Positions 41,082-51,088 of a DNA stretch of 64,000 nucleotides are shown here, in pieces (within the stretch, counting starts at the first letter, position 1; each line of letters begins with the position of its first letter). The stretch is taken from the NCBI GenBank assembly GCA_963377175.1, contig CAUJNA010001632.1, positions 1-64,000 of the forward strand, written 5' to 3'. The notes below the pieces were generated by a model. It ran no database searches. It was given only the letters and a program-made list of their open reading frames with translations, and had not been told where the DNA came from. Both the position numbers and the translations under genes were made by a program. The DNA comes from Effrenium voratum (taxonomy: Eukaryota > Sar > Dinophyceae > Suessiales > Symbiodiniaceae).

Positions 41082-42964
41082 GTTGAGCTCCCTCGTTTTA
41101 GCGCCGCAGATCTCTTGGACTTCGAAGACCGCTTTTTGAATAGCCGAATCAACAACAAGGATGAGAGGCCGTTTCTAGAAAGGGAGGCGGTTGTTCGGAG
41201 TCTTGTGGAGCAAATAGAACAGATCCAAAGGAATGGGACCAACAAGCCGACGGTCTTGGCCTTGTGGAGCCCAAGGGGCACCGGCAAGACATCGCTTGTC
41301 CGACACCTGGCTTTGAAGGTCCCGAACTTCTCAGAAAGCCGAAGATGTGGGCGGCTTTTAGTGGTTGATGCGCGAGAGATTCCAAAGTCAGCGTTGCAGG
41401 AAGCTCCCAGTAGGATTGCTTCTGCAATTGTCGTGTGGCACCTGTCACAGTTGCTGTGCGGGTACAGCATCGAAGTGAGTGGGCTGGTGGTGAGTTTTAG
41501 GGGCATGGACTTCATTGCAGTGCTGGAGGCCCTCAAACGTACATCGGTACGACGTGAAATTGATATGTGCGACAGCTTCGAAGTTTGGCTTGGCTCATTT
41601 TGTCGAAAGAAGCAGGGCGTCTTCGAGCAGTGGCTGTTGGTGACGGCTGCAGCCTTCAACGCAACACCAGACTGCGCTTGCTTGGTGTTCCTCGATCAGG
41701 CAGAGCTGCTTGTGAATCATGAGGTCGAGGGACTGAGCCACCATGGTGGACAGAAATCAGCTTTCACCGAAATACTTGGCGAATTCCCGCAGAAGATGGG
41801 CATGTTTTCGGCAGGCACGGTGAATATCTTGACCGATAGGCCATCGGAGGAGTACACCTCGCTTAAGGTCCAGGAAGTACCGGCTCTGGCGCCATTGTCG
41901 CTGCAAGCCGCCGGACGGGCCATGGCAGAGTGGGGAGGCATGCAATACAAGAAGAAGGAATTCGACAACATTCACCTCTTCTCGGCTGGGGTACCCCGGC
42001 TTCTGGAGGCGGCTTTCCAGACCTGGGGTGAGTTGGCATCAACTGCTCAGGTTGCACTCAATGCCATGTCGCAGGAGTTCAGAAGCTCGTATGCGGATGC
42101 AGCCCCCTACTTCAATCAGCCAGAAGTGGCCTTGGCGTTGGTTCTTTGCTCGGCGGTTCGATGGCCTGCAGAAGGCCACCAGCTTGTGCCCGGAACCTCA
42201 GTGAGGTGGTCAGACATCTTCAGGGCCGGAGCAGCATTTCCAAACAACAAGTCCGTACTGGTTCCACGGCTGTGGTGGTGTGAGGATACCAATATCAAAG
42301 ACGCCATCCGAAACGATTTGAAAGAGCTGAACATTGACCTGGAGGGGCTCCTGCCAGATTCCTTGCAGTTGCTCAACAGCCCAACAAGGGGTGCCACTGA
42401 AAGGGGGGAGAAGTGGGAAGAGCTGGTTGCAAATTCCCTGGCAGCGCGGTTCCGCCTTCACTGCATAGCAAGAAACCTGATTGCTGAAGTCCCTGGGTCC
42501 CTTTTTTGAAGATCTACCCTACGGAGGATCCACATTTGCGAGCTGTTTTGGAGCCTTTCGAAGTTTGCTGGAGTGATGGTGTGGAACATCCAAGCGGCCA
42601 AGGCAATGAAGCAACTGTCATGAGTGACGTTGGGAAGGCCATCAAGTCCAACCGGAATTTTGCAACGGCTCACCACGACCTTTTGATCCCCGTGAGATGC
42701 AAGGCAACTGGTAAGCTCGAGTTCATTGCTGCGCAATGTCGTTATGGACAGAAAAAGGATGCAGACGGCCTGAAGTTGCAGGACAAGGCGAAGAAGGACA
42801 ACTTTGAGGAAATGCAAAATGTGTTGCTGCAGATTTGCAGTGAGTCTGAAGGCTGGCAGTCCTTTACAAACAAGACATGGGCCAGACGTCAGGAGGAGAA
42901 GAAATACTCTCTCATGAGTTGCGAGACTATCATTGCGCAGCTGGACGTGCTGAGGCTTTTGTGA
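41082..42964 (+). pseudogene. STAND/crinkler-RHS-type P-loop NTPase with nuclease-like tail, copy B
   Basis: The exon begins VELPRFSAADLLDFEDRFLN after the acceptor at 41081. Walker A SPRGTGKTSLVRHL, Walker-B-like CLVFLDQAELL, the same SAGVPRLLEAAFQTWGELAS region, and the nuclease-like tail with AHHDLLIPVRCKATGKLEF and IAAQCRYGQKKD, ending LDVLRLL at 42964. A single-base deletion near 42487 (EVPGSLF then stop) breaks it at a different place from copy A, so the two copies were inactivated independently or each carries a different sequence error. Host-type gene linked to viral integrase in both copies. Confidence 0.6.
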
Positions 42965-43185
42965 GTGTACAAAAATCGCGCTAGCAGGTGGGAGCAGGGC
43001 GGACTTCAGGTCACAAGAGGCTTCACATGTTCCATGGGTGTCAGGCTTGCATCCACAAACTGAATGGCCGTTTTGGGCGGGGTCCAGGGATCGCTCTAAG
43101 GTCGAGATTCGCAAAATCGTGTTTGGGCTAAAACTTCTCTCCACAAGCTAAGGCATGTTGCTTCCGTCAAGTCTGCTCAAGAAGG

Positions 43186-43637
43186 TCAGCGGCCCGATCG
43201 CTTCTGGGCCGCCTGGGCCACAGGCAGTCGACCCGCTGCCTCACCGCAGCCGGTCTGCCCCGCCTCGTCAGTCGGCCCGCCGTGTTGCCGCTGCCCTGGG
43301 GCGCCGGCAGCGCCAGCTTCAGCAGGGTCTCCCGGCCACTCGGTGCTCCGGACGGTGATGGAGTCCACGGCCAGCAGCCCTCGGAAAGCCCCCGCGTCCT
43401 CCACGGCCTTGATGCGCCGGTCCGTGAGGTCCTTGTTTTGCTGGAACTTGTCGGCGTTGTCCTGCAGCAGCCGAAAACTCGGTGGCCGGCTGCTTCTCCA
43501 CGTCCTCGGGGCGCCGTATACCGTCTTGTGTGGCCGGGTTGTAGGCCCCCGCGGCACGCTCAAAGTGGTCGCTCCACTGCCCGCTTTTGCGGGACATGCG
43601 TGTGGCCAGGTCCTTCTTCAGCGTCTGGATGCCCCGT
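43186..43637 (-). pseudogene. Viral integrase fragment, copy 3
   Basis: C-terminal half only, reading from IQTL near 43635 to the stop at 43186 (QKRSGR), with frame changes and a 20-codon deletion after VEDAGAF. The upstream half of the integrase is missing. At about 43637 the gene is joined directly to the middle of a fibre gene. Confidence 0.68.
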
Positions 43638-45235
43638 TGCCGTGTCCTGGTCGGCAGCCGAGCGGTACGCCACCAGCGCCAAGGTGATCTGGTTGGTCGT
43701 GAAACGTCCTTCCGGGCCCGTCCGGTAGGCCAGCAGCGCGCCCGAGATGGCAGCCTGCGTCTGTGTGTCCTGCGCGCTTGCCGTCCGGTAGTCGGCCAAC
43801 AGGGCGTCCACCTGCGCCGAGGTGTAGTAGGCCAGCAGCGCAGCCGAGATGGTGCTGGTCGTCTCGGCGTCCTGCGCCGTCCCCGTTCGGTAGTCGACCA
43901 ACAGCGCGTCCACTTGCGCCGAGGTGTAGTAGGCCAGCAGCGCAGCTGCGCGGGCCGCGTCCGCTGCTGCGACGGAGTAGCAGTCGGCCGTGATGCTCAG
44001 CGTGTCGTCGCCGTTGGCCAGCGCAGCAGAGAGAGGAGGTTCGAGATGCAGGTTGCGAACGACGTTGCTTCCGCGAACGAGCTCCCAAGTCGTGAGCCCG
44101 CCCAGGCCGGCGCGTTAACAACTCCGCCTCCGGAAAGCTGCAGGGCGGCGAGCTCCGCGAGGATTGCGTCGAGGGCGCTCTGGAGCGTGGTCTCGCTGGC
44201 TGAGAGCGCGGCGTTCGTGGCGTACGAGGCCAGCAGCGTCGCGTCGGCCTTGGCCCCCTGGAGCGCCGTGATGCTGGCGTCCCGGCTAGCAAGCTGCGCT
44301 GCGACGAAGGCCTCGGTGGCGAGACCCAGCAGGGCATTTGCTATCTTGTGTCTACGTCCAGCGGCGTGTCCAACCCGTCCACCGTGGAGAGCAGGGAGGC
44401 CAGCGCGCTGGCGTCCGCCTTGCCGAGGAGGGCGGCGTCCAGGGCCGCCGTGGTGACTGCGCCCAGGAGGGCCGCCGCTATCTTAGAGTCCACTTCTGAG
44501 GAAGTGTCGACGGCAGACAGCAGGGCGTAAGCTGTCAGCGCGCTGGCGTCCGCCTTGGAGGCCTGCAGCCCCGCGATGGAGGCGTCTCTGCTTGCGAGCT
44601 CGGAGGCCAGCGCCGCGGCGGTGACGGCCCCCAGGAGAGCGTTGGCCACCTTGGTGTCCACCTCCAGCGGCGTGATCCTCGCCGCTATGTCTAGGGAGTG
44701 CTGGTCCACCACCGTCTTGAGGCCGTAGTTGGCCGCCACCGTGGCCAGCGTGGCGTTGTTGGCCGAGGCGATGGATCCGTTCATGGCCGCCGTGGTGCTG
44801 TAGTTGGACAGCTTCAGGTCCACGCCGTCCGGGGTGCTCTTCGTGGCCACCACGCCCTCCAGCACGTCGAAGGCCGACTGGTCTGCCTTGTTGGAGAGAC
44901 CCGTGGTCAGCGAGCTCTGCAGCGCAGCGATCTTCCGTGCGCGGCCACCTGTCCGTCCGTGGTGGCCAGGGCCGCTGCCGTGGCCAGGGGCGCGATGGCC
45001 GGTGCCAGTGCGCTGCTGTCCAGCTTCGACGCCAGCTCTGCGGTGACCCGGTCGTCCAGGGACTGGATGGCGGCTGCGTTGTTGCCGGAGGCTGCCGTGT
45101 TCACCGCCAGGTCTGTTACTTGCGCGTAGGGCGTCAGAGCGAGGGCCAGCTGCCCTGCGGTGACGTGCGTACCGTCAGTTACCTCTCGTTGTCCAGGACC
45201 TCCGGGATGTTGCCGGTGACTGGTCCTTCAAACAT
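43638..45235 (-). pseudogene. Fibre protein N-terminal fragment, copy 4
   Basis: From the ATG at 45235 (frame lost within a few codons near 45190) through the Ala-rich repeats (LSNYSTTAAMNGSIASANNA, LASRDASIAGLQASKADASA) and three ALLAYYTSAQVDALL-type repeats to AYRSAADQDTAT. There it switches to integrase sequence. Breaks lie near 45190, 44935, 44345 and 44090. The beta-sandwich, collar and chaperone parts are absent. Confidence 0.75.
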
Positions 45236-45251
45236 CTTTACATATGTTTTC

Positions 45252-45277
45252 GCCGACGCCTTACCTAAGGCGTCGGC
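45252..45277. promoter_or_regulatory. Hairpin just upstream of fibre copy 4
   Basis: GCCGACGCCTTA pairs with TAAGGCGTCGGC across a 2-base loop, 16 bases from the ATG at 45235. It has the same arms as 6270-6303 but loses the outer part of that loop. The following CTTCTTACTCCGC is also shared. Confidence 0.6.
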
Positions 45278-45380
45278 CAAGGAACTGACCGCTTCTTACT
45301 CCGCGCGGCTCAATTCCTGCCCGGACGGCGAGTTGGGTGGCGTTCTTTTTGCTGCCAGGCACGGTCTTGCCAAGGCCGGC

Positions 45381-45760
45381 ATGCAGCTGAAGTATATGGG
45401 CAGTAAGTCATGGCTGGCTCCACACCTGCTGCTGGGCGACGTGTCGGTGCTGCACTCGCCCTTCTTCGGTTCCGGAAAGCTAGAGTGCGTTGTCGCTCTG
45501 CCAAGTAGCTTCCAGGTGGACCTATCAAGCCCCAATCAGCAGGCTCAGGGAATTCTGCACCAAATGCCTGCTAGTCCACCCTACTCCTGCGGGTTGCGCA
45601 ATGCGGTGGCAAGCAAGTTGAACGACTGTTCGGAGTTCCTTCGCACGGCAGCAGCAGCCACTGCCCCCGAGCTGCGTGCGGCGGCTGCAGCTGCCACCGT
45701 CCAACGTGACCGTGCGGCACCAGAATGCGCTGGCCTATCTGCGAGCGCTGCTTGACGGAG
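45381..45760 (+). pseudogene. Adenine-N6 DNA methyltransferase (Dam/D12 type), N-terminal fragment
   Basis: From the ATG at 45381, MQLKYMGSKSWLAPHLL and HSPFFGSGKLECVVAL match the S-adenosylmethionine-binding start of D12-class adenine methyltransferases (Y.GSK, PF.GSG). After about 110 codons a frame change leads to VTVRHQNALAYLRALLDGD. The catalytic DPPY half is missing here. A matching C-terminal half lies at 56880-57190 on the minus strand. Divergent from fibre copy 4. Confidence 0.6.
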
Positions 45761-46139
45761 ACGCAACCCAAGGCTCACATGCAGCAAATGAGGCCAAGAG
45801 AATTCCAACCCAACCAACCTTCTGCTCTAAGTCACCGTTGCGCTTAGAAAGCACTTATCAGGCTTTTCGAGCCACAAAGCTCCGCAACAGAAACGCACTT
45901 ACAAGGCCAGAAACAGCGCTTTAAGCCCGGGCAACTTAAACTTCCGAGACGCACAGAATGCGACTAGGACCCGTTTTGCCTGCATATTGAAGCAAGCGGA
46001 AAAACCTCGCAGAAGTGCAAGCAGAAGGGCTGTGGCCGCACCGCGCAACACCACCAAATTTTCGCAGAATCCACATTTGCTGAATGATAACCTCTGAGGA
46101 TGCGCTGTGAGCGGTTTTAGATTTCACAAATAACAGAGA
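45761..46139. other. No recognisable feature
   Basis: About 380 bases, less GC-rich than the flanking genes, with no frame of note. It separates the methyltransferase fragment from the 5'-truncated helicase. Confidence 0.5.
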
Positions 46140-48018
46140 GAGCACTGTACGTCGGCGTGGACGTGGTGCGCTGCAGGCGCAACGGGCTGGCCAACGCCCC
46201 CTTCCCCCTGCCCATCCTGTGCCCGGCGGACGGCGTTGAGCCCGTGGACGGCGTGCTGCCGGACCTGGGCTTTGTGGAGGGCTGCTGCGACGCGAGGCAG
46301 TCCTGCCTGAGGGGGCCCGGCTGGTACCCGAAGGTTTCGCTGGCCGCGATGCTGGACCTGGGCGTCTGCCGCTGGGACCACATTGTGTTGGGCATCTCCG
46401 CGCGGAGCCACGTGGACGCGGCGACGCTGCGGCGCGCGCTGGAGCGCATGGACGCCGCCTGGCCCGAGGGCGAGGAGCACATGGCCAAGCTCAGCGTGAA
46501 CGCGATGATAGGCCTGTGGGCGCGCAGCACGGAGGGGGTCTACAGCGTGCGCAGCAGCAGCAGCGAGCTGGACGGCGCGGGCGCGGACTTCTCTCAGGCC
46601 TTCGCCTACGAGGGGGGCATGGTGTGGGACTTCGTCTACGCCAGGAGGCTGCTGAGCAACGGCACCTACCGCCCCATCCACGACGCGGTGCTGGGCTTTG
46701 AGCACTGCATGGTGGCCAAGGCCCGGCGCATCCTGGACGCGCCGCCGCGCTACCTCGCGCAGGTGAAGACGGACTGCCTGCTGACGCAGCGGCTGCCGAA
46801 GCGCTTCGCGGAGCGGCTGCGGGCGCTGGAGGCGCTGCGCCACCCGGACGGCACGCCCGTCTACCGCGTGGAAGAGACGAAGCCGCTGCTGGGCAGCAGG
46901 GCGCCGCGCATGGAGGCGGAGCGCCCCAAACAGCGGAGGTGGAACGGGGTGGACGACCCTATAAGCCACTGCCTGGCGGGCAACTCCCTGCTGCTCACGG
47001 GCCTGCCGGGCACCGGAAAGACGCACCTGGCCCGGACCATTGTGGCGAGGCTGCGAGAGCAGGGCGAGGCGGCGCACCTCGTCTCAAAGACGCACTGCTC
47101 CGCGCAGAACCTGGGCCTGGGGGCGCAGACGGCCGACCACTGGGTGCGCAGGTACGTGCGCGGGGGCAGCGCGCAAAAGCTGGACTGGCTGGTGGTGGAG
47201 GAGATCACGCAGCTGGACATGGCGCTCTGGGCGGACCTGGCCTGCGTGGGGCTGAGCGCCGACGTGAAGTTCCTGCTGCTGGGAGACTTCCGGCAGTTGC
47301 CGGCCGTGCTGGACTCCTGGGCCGGGCGGCCCATCAGCGCGCCGTTGGAGCACAGCCAGCTCATCCGCGACCTGGCCGGCGGGCACAGGCACGAGCTCAC
47401 GGAGAACATGCGCTCCGACCCCGGCATCTTCAACTTCGTGAAGTGGCTGCGGGTCGGCGAGGAGGCGTGCCCCACGCTGGAGCAGGCCAAGGCGAGGCTG
47501 AAGGAGCTCTACCCCTCCAAGCCCGGGTGGCCGGACACCACGCTGGTCATCAGCCACAGCAAGCGCATGGCCGTGAACGCAGCGGCGAACCGGGCCCTGG
47601 CGCCGGAGGCCTCAAAGCTCCTAGAGCTGGAGACACAGGTCATCCACATAGATTTGGGTTGTTGCCAAACAACCAATGAATATTGCCAAACTGCAACACC
47701 CCAAAACAGCCCGCAGAGCATGAGAGTTTGGCCGGGGCTGCGCCTCATCGGGGCCGGCGGAAAAATACCCAAGGGCGTCTTTGTGGCCGTGGCGGAAGTG
47801 GAGCCGGACGGAGTGAGGCTGGACAACGGCATGCGGCTGAAGAACCAGGAGCTGCTGCGGGCCACCCGGCCGAGCCACGCAGTTACCTACGCCAGCTGCC
47901 AGGGGCTCACCCTCCACAACCGCGTCCGCCTGGACCTGGAGTCCTGCCACCTCACGCTGCGCCACCTGTACGTGGGCGCCTCGCGGCCACGAGCTCCGAG
48001 CTGCTGGAGGCGGCCTAG
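46140..48018 (+). pseudogene. Large replication protein, PolB-like and SF1 helicase part (copy B)
   Basis: A long uninterrupted frame of about 615 codons beginning inside the gene (LYVGVDVVRCRRNGL; first internal Met at 46157), so the N-terminal and HNH parts are missing. Motifs: KLSVNAMIGLW (polymerase-B motif B type), RPIHDAVLGFEHCMVAKARR and QVKTDCL, then Walker A GLPGTGKTHLA (about 47005), DWLVVEEITQLD, LLLGDFRQLPAV, HELTENMRSD, VTYASCQGLTLHN and LYVGASR. One indel near 47988 separates this from the likely true end ATSSELLEAA at 48018. This is the best-preserved helicase domain in the window. Confidence 0.75.
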
Positions 48019-48544
48019 AACGGGCAGCACGGCGCCTCCAGGGGCTCCAGCATGAGGTGGCGCACCTCGAAGAGCACGCCCCACTGCCTGCCCATCAGCC
48101 ACACGTGCCGGGCCTCCACAAGCGCGCGGCCCCTGCGGCGCGCGAACTCCGCGGGGCGCGGCACGCGGTTACCGGCGGGGTCCCAGAAGAGGCAGCGCTC
48201 CAAGTCCATCTTGCACTTCACGTGCTTGCCCTTGGCGCTCACCTTGACGGCGCGCTGCAGCTGGCTCTCAAGCTCGGTGCGGGCGGCCCCCGGAAAGGGC
48301 TTCTGGAAGACGATCATGTTGTCGATGACGCCCTGCTCCACCTCCTCCGTCCACAGCTCCAGGTCGGTGTTGCTCGCAAAGCACACTCCCACCCTCTTGG
48401 CCCCGTCGTCCTGGAAGTTGCCGGGCTCCCACAGCACCTCCACGTCCACCTTGCACACCAGCGCGCCCTGATGGGAGTCCTCTATGGACATGAACTTCCC
48501 CCCCTTGGCATTGGTCTGAACGTCCAGCCCGAGTGCAAGCTTCA
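48015..48544 (-). CDS. Conserved viral protein with NAKGGKF motif, copy 2
   Basis: Intact frame of 176 codons from the ATG at 48544 (MKLALGLDVQTNAKGGKFMS); the frame is open upstream to an ATG at 48596, but alignment with copy 1 favours 48544. Features: VEVLWEPGNFQDD, VGVCFASNTDLELWTEEVEQ, CLFWDPAGNRVPRPAEFARR, VWLMGRQWGVLFEVRHLMLE. It overlaps the helicase stop by 4 bases, tail to tail. Two unbroken copies amid broken genes suggest the protein matters or the element is young here. Function unknown. Confidence 0.78.
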
Positions 48545-48643
48545 TTGCTCGGCTCCTTTTTTTATCCCTAGGAAAAAAGTCCGGTCCGATGAACACGCGA
48601 GTTTTCCTGGTCGTCGCAGTGGCGGTGATCTTGCTCTTTAAAA

Positions 48644-48988
48644 ATGCCGAGACTCCGGGAGCTTTTCTGCGGCACCAAGTCGGTGGGCAGGGCCTTCGAG
48701 GCGGCGGGCTGGGAGGTCGTCTCCCTGGACATCGTGTCGAAATTTGAGCCCACCATCCTGTGCGACATCCGGAGCTGGGACTACACTACGTTTCCGCCGG
48801 GGCACTTCGACATGGTCTGGGCCAGCCCCGTCTGCACGGAATACAGCCGCGCGCTGACGACGCGCCCGCGGCGGCTCCTGGAGGGCGACGCGCTGGTGCT
48901 CAGCGCCCTTGAGATCATTGCGCACTTTGACCCGCTCATGTGGATTGTGGAGAACCCGGCCACCGGGCTGCTGAAGACGCGTCCGTTC
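48644..48988 (+). pseudogene. Cytosine-5 DNA methyltransferase, copy 2, 5' half
   Basis: An intact frame from the ATG at 48644: MPRLRELFCGTKSVGRAFEA, DIVSKFEPTILCDIRSWDYT, FDMVWASPVCTEYSRA (catalytic Cys present), ALEIIAHFDPLMWIVENPAT. It ends abruptly after GLLKTRPF at 48988. The continuation of the gene is found immediately downstream but on the other strand (49019-49300). Divergent from NAKGGKF copy 2, 99 bases away. Confidence 0.78.
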
Positions 48989-49018
48989 AAAAAATGTGCA
49001 TTTTCCATTGGAGGAAGC

Positions 49019-49300
49019 CTAGTCCGGAATGCTCAGCCGCTCCGCAAGCTCCTCCGTGGCCGCGCGCGCAATCTCCTCGCACAGCGCAGCAGGAACGCTG
49101 TAGAGCAGCCCTCCATCAGCCGCGGCCCCCGCTGCGCGGCCCGGAGGTGCCTGCCGTCCTGCCACGCCTCGCAGCGGCTGCCGGGCCTGCACAGGCTTCG
49201 CCTCGGCCTCCAGCGCATGTTGGTCCACAGCCGCGTCTGCTTCCTGTACGGAGTTCCGTACTTGCAGTAGGTCACGTCCACCCAGGGCAGACGCTCCAGC
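49019..49300 (-). pseudogene. Cytosine-5 DNA methyltransferase, copy 2, inverted 3' half
   Basis: Reads on the minus strand from ERLPWVDVTYCKYGTPYRKQ through RLWTNMRWRP, PGSRCEAWQDGRHLRAAQRG and, after one frame change near 49110, LLYSVPAALCEEIARAATEE to the stop at 49019 (ERLSIPD). In copy 1 the peptide TRPF is followed directly by MERLPWVD, so the 3' half of this gene has been flipped in place. The C-terminus is otherwise complete and supplies what copy 1 lacks. Confidence 0.75.
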
Positions 49301-49304
49301 GAAG

Positions 49305-49604
49305 AGGTGCACCGCCGCCTTTTTTTCTCGTTTTTGGGCGCACTCAAAAGCGGTGTCACTAAACACCAAAAATGGCGCAGAGGGACACCGGGCCCTTTTT
49401 TTGCCGTTTTTGCTCAACCTGCGCCAAAAATGGCGCAGAGCGACACCGGGCCTTTTTTTCTCGTTTTTGGGCGCATTCAAAAGCGGTGCCACTCTGCATC
49501 AAAAATGAAGCAGAGGGGCACCCCCCCGCCTTTTTCTTGTTTTTTGGGCGCATTCAAAAGCGGTGTCACGCTGCGCCAAAAATGGCGCAGAGCGACACCG
49601 GGCC
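49305..49604. repeat. Tandem repeat around GGCGCAGAGnGACACCGGGCC
   Basis: Four diverged units of about 60-80 bases. Each has AAAAATGGCGCAGAG(C/G), GACACCGGGCCTTTTTTT and GGGCGCATTCAAAAGCGGTG. It lies between the inverted methyltransferase half and the stop of the capsid gene. The T-rich segments could end transcription of the capsid gene on the minus strand. No gene. Confidence 0.75.
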
Positions 49605-50878
49605 TTAGTCAAGCACCGAGACGCCCGTGCCGGAGAGCGTCACCAGCTGGTAGGCCACCAAATGAATGAACAGGTCCGTCGTCGTGCCGTCCAGGCCCTT
49701 GAAGGTGAACCGGGCGAGGTCGCCCGAGCGGGTGCTGACACCACTCAGCGGCATCTTGGGCACGCGCTCGGTGGGAAAGCCGGCAATGAAGCTGTGGCGC
49801 AGGTAGCCCACGCGGCCGATGTCGATGTTGCGCACCGTGTCGTCGTAGGTGCCCGCGAGGACGGAGAGGAAGTGGAAGTGCTCCGAGGCTCCCTTCATGG
49901 GGTTGTGAGGGTACTGCAGGCTGCCCAGCTGCATCTGCGACTCCAGGAGGCTGTCCTCCTGCCTCGCCGCGCCGATGGGGGCCACGTCCTGCCCCGGGTT
50001 GGCCAGCAAGTGGATCTTGGAGCCCGCGTCGTTGTCCCAAAAGGTCACAAACGCGCCCATGAGTTTCGTGAAGGCGCGCGCCACGGTGACGTTGTGCTCC
50101 GCCACGCTGTTCGGGACGCTGGACTGCTGCGTGTGCACCGTGGGGTAGCTGAACACCAGGACCTTCCTGAGAGGAGCACGCGGTTGAAGGACTCTACCAG
50201 CGCAGAGTCCAGGACGACCTGGGAGGCCAGAACTCGGACGTTCTGGATCTCAAAGTCGGTGCTCAGCGTGGCGCCGGACGGGTGCGCGCCGGCGTTCTCG
50301 GACCACAGCGCAGTGGTGGCGTCCGCAAACTCAATTTCAATCACCAGGTTCAGCTGCGGCGGCAGCATCTTCCCGCAGCGCAGGATGCCCACCATGGTGG
50401 GGCGCAGCAGCACGTCCGCGTAGCCGCCCTGGTGCACCGCGCGGGCGATGCGCGGGTCGTTCACTTCGTCGAAACCCTCCATGCCCTTGTTGCGGTTGTA
50501 CTCTCTGCCCTTCAGCAGGTCATGCACGGCCACGGTGCGGCCGTAGTAGTTGATGTCGTCGCAGCGCTGGCCGTTGGCGAAGACCTGGACGCGCTGGACG
50601 AAGCAGGCGGGGTAGGGCGTGGCCGGGGCCAGCGGGTTGGTGCCGTCCGTGTTCCTGACGCGGAAGGCGATCTTGATGGACTCGGGGTCGATGAAGGACG
50701 TGCCGCTTGTCAGCGGGATGCGGCAGACCCTAGAGGTTGTGGGGGAGAAGGAACTCAGCGAGCTGGGGAAGTACTGCACGTCATGCCGCGCCGTCACGTA
50801 GCTTGTGTTGCTTGTTTTCAGCTTGTAGTCCAGGCTCTGCATCAGCTCATCCTGGGCTCCGGCGGTGACTACCTCCAT
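49605..50878 (-). pseudogene. Polinton-type major capsid protein
   Basis: About 424 codons from the ATG at 50878 (MEVVTAGAQDELMQSL) to the stop at 49605 (LSGTGVSVLD), with one frame change near 50160. N-terminal part: PLTSGTSFIDPESIKIAFRV, FVQRVQVFANGQRCDDINYY, GYADVLLRPTMVGILRCGKM. Second part: NVTVARAFTKLMGAFVTFWD, HNPMKGASEHFHFLSVLAGT, VGYLRHSFIAGFP, HLVAYQLVTL. Length, beta-rich composition and position beside penton and ATPase genes fit the double-jelly-roll capsid protein of Polinton-like viruses. A C-terminal fragment is at 34709-35220. A TATA-like TTTATATAC lies about 10 bases before the ATG. Confidence 0.78.
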
Positions 50879-50921
50879 GCTTGTTTATATACACGCATTT
50901 TGACTCGTACGGCGAAGGAAA

Positions 50922-51062
50922 ACTATTCCTCCAGTGCGTACATAGATGTACGGACGAGAAGAATAGCGTTTTGTGGCGCAAAACCGTGCAAAACGAGCTA
51001 TTCTTACAGCGTTTATTGATATACGGCCTAGAAGAATAGCATTTGTTCAGCGCAAACCCGTG
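50922..51062. repeat. Hairpin array, copy 2 (inverted relative to 855-1020)
   Basis: Hairpins at 50922-50967 (22-nt arms, 2-nt loop AG, CGTACAT/ATGTACG core) and 50997-51040 are separated by a 29-base spacer (50968-50996). The spacer is the reverse complement of the copy-1 spacer with a single difference. The outer flank GCGCAAACCCGTGCAAAA repeats the spacer core. The array begins 44 bases upstream of the capsid ATG, so it is likely to lie in or beside its promoter or leader. Confidence 0.8.
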
Positions 51063-51088
51063 CAAAAATAAACTCTCCCCAAGGGTTT

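Noticed and set aside
49305..49604. Plus-strand Lys/Phe-rich frames in the repeat before the capsid gene
   Set aside because: They come from a 60-80 bp tandem repeat, and frames change between units.
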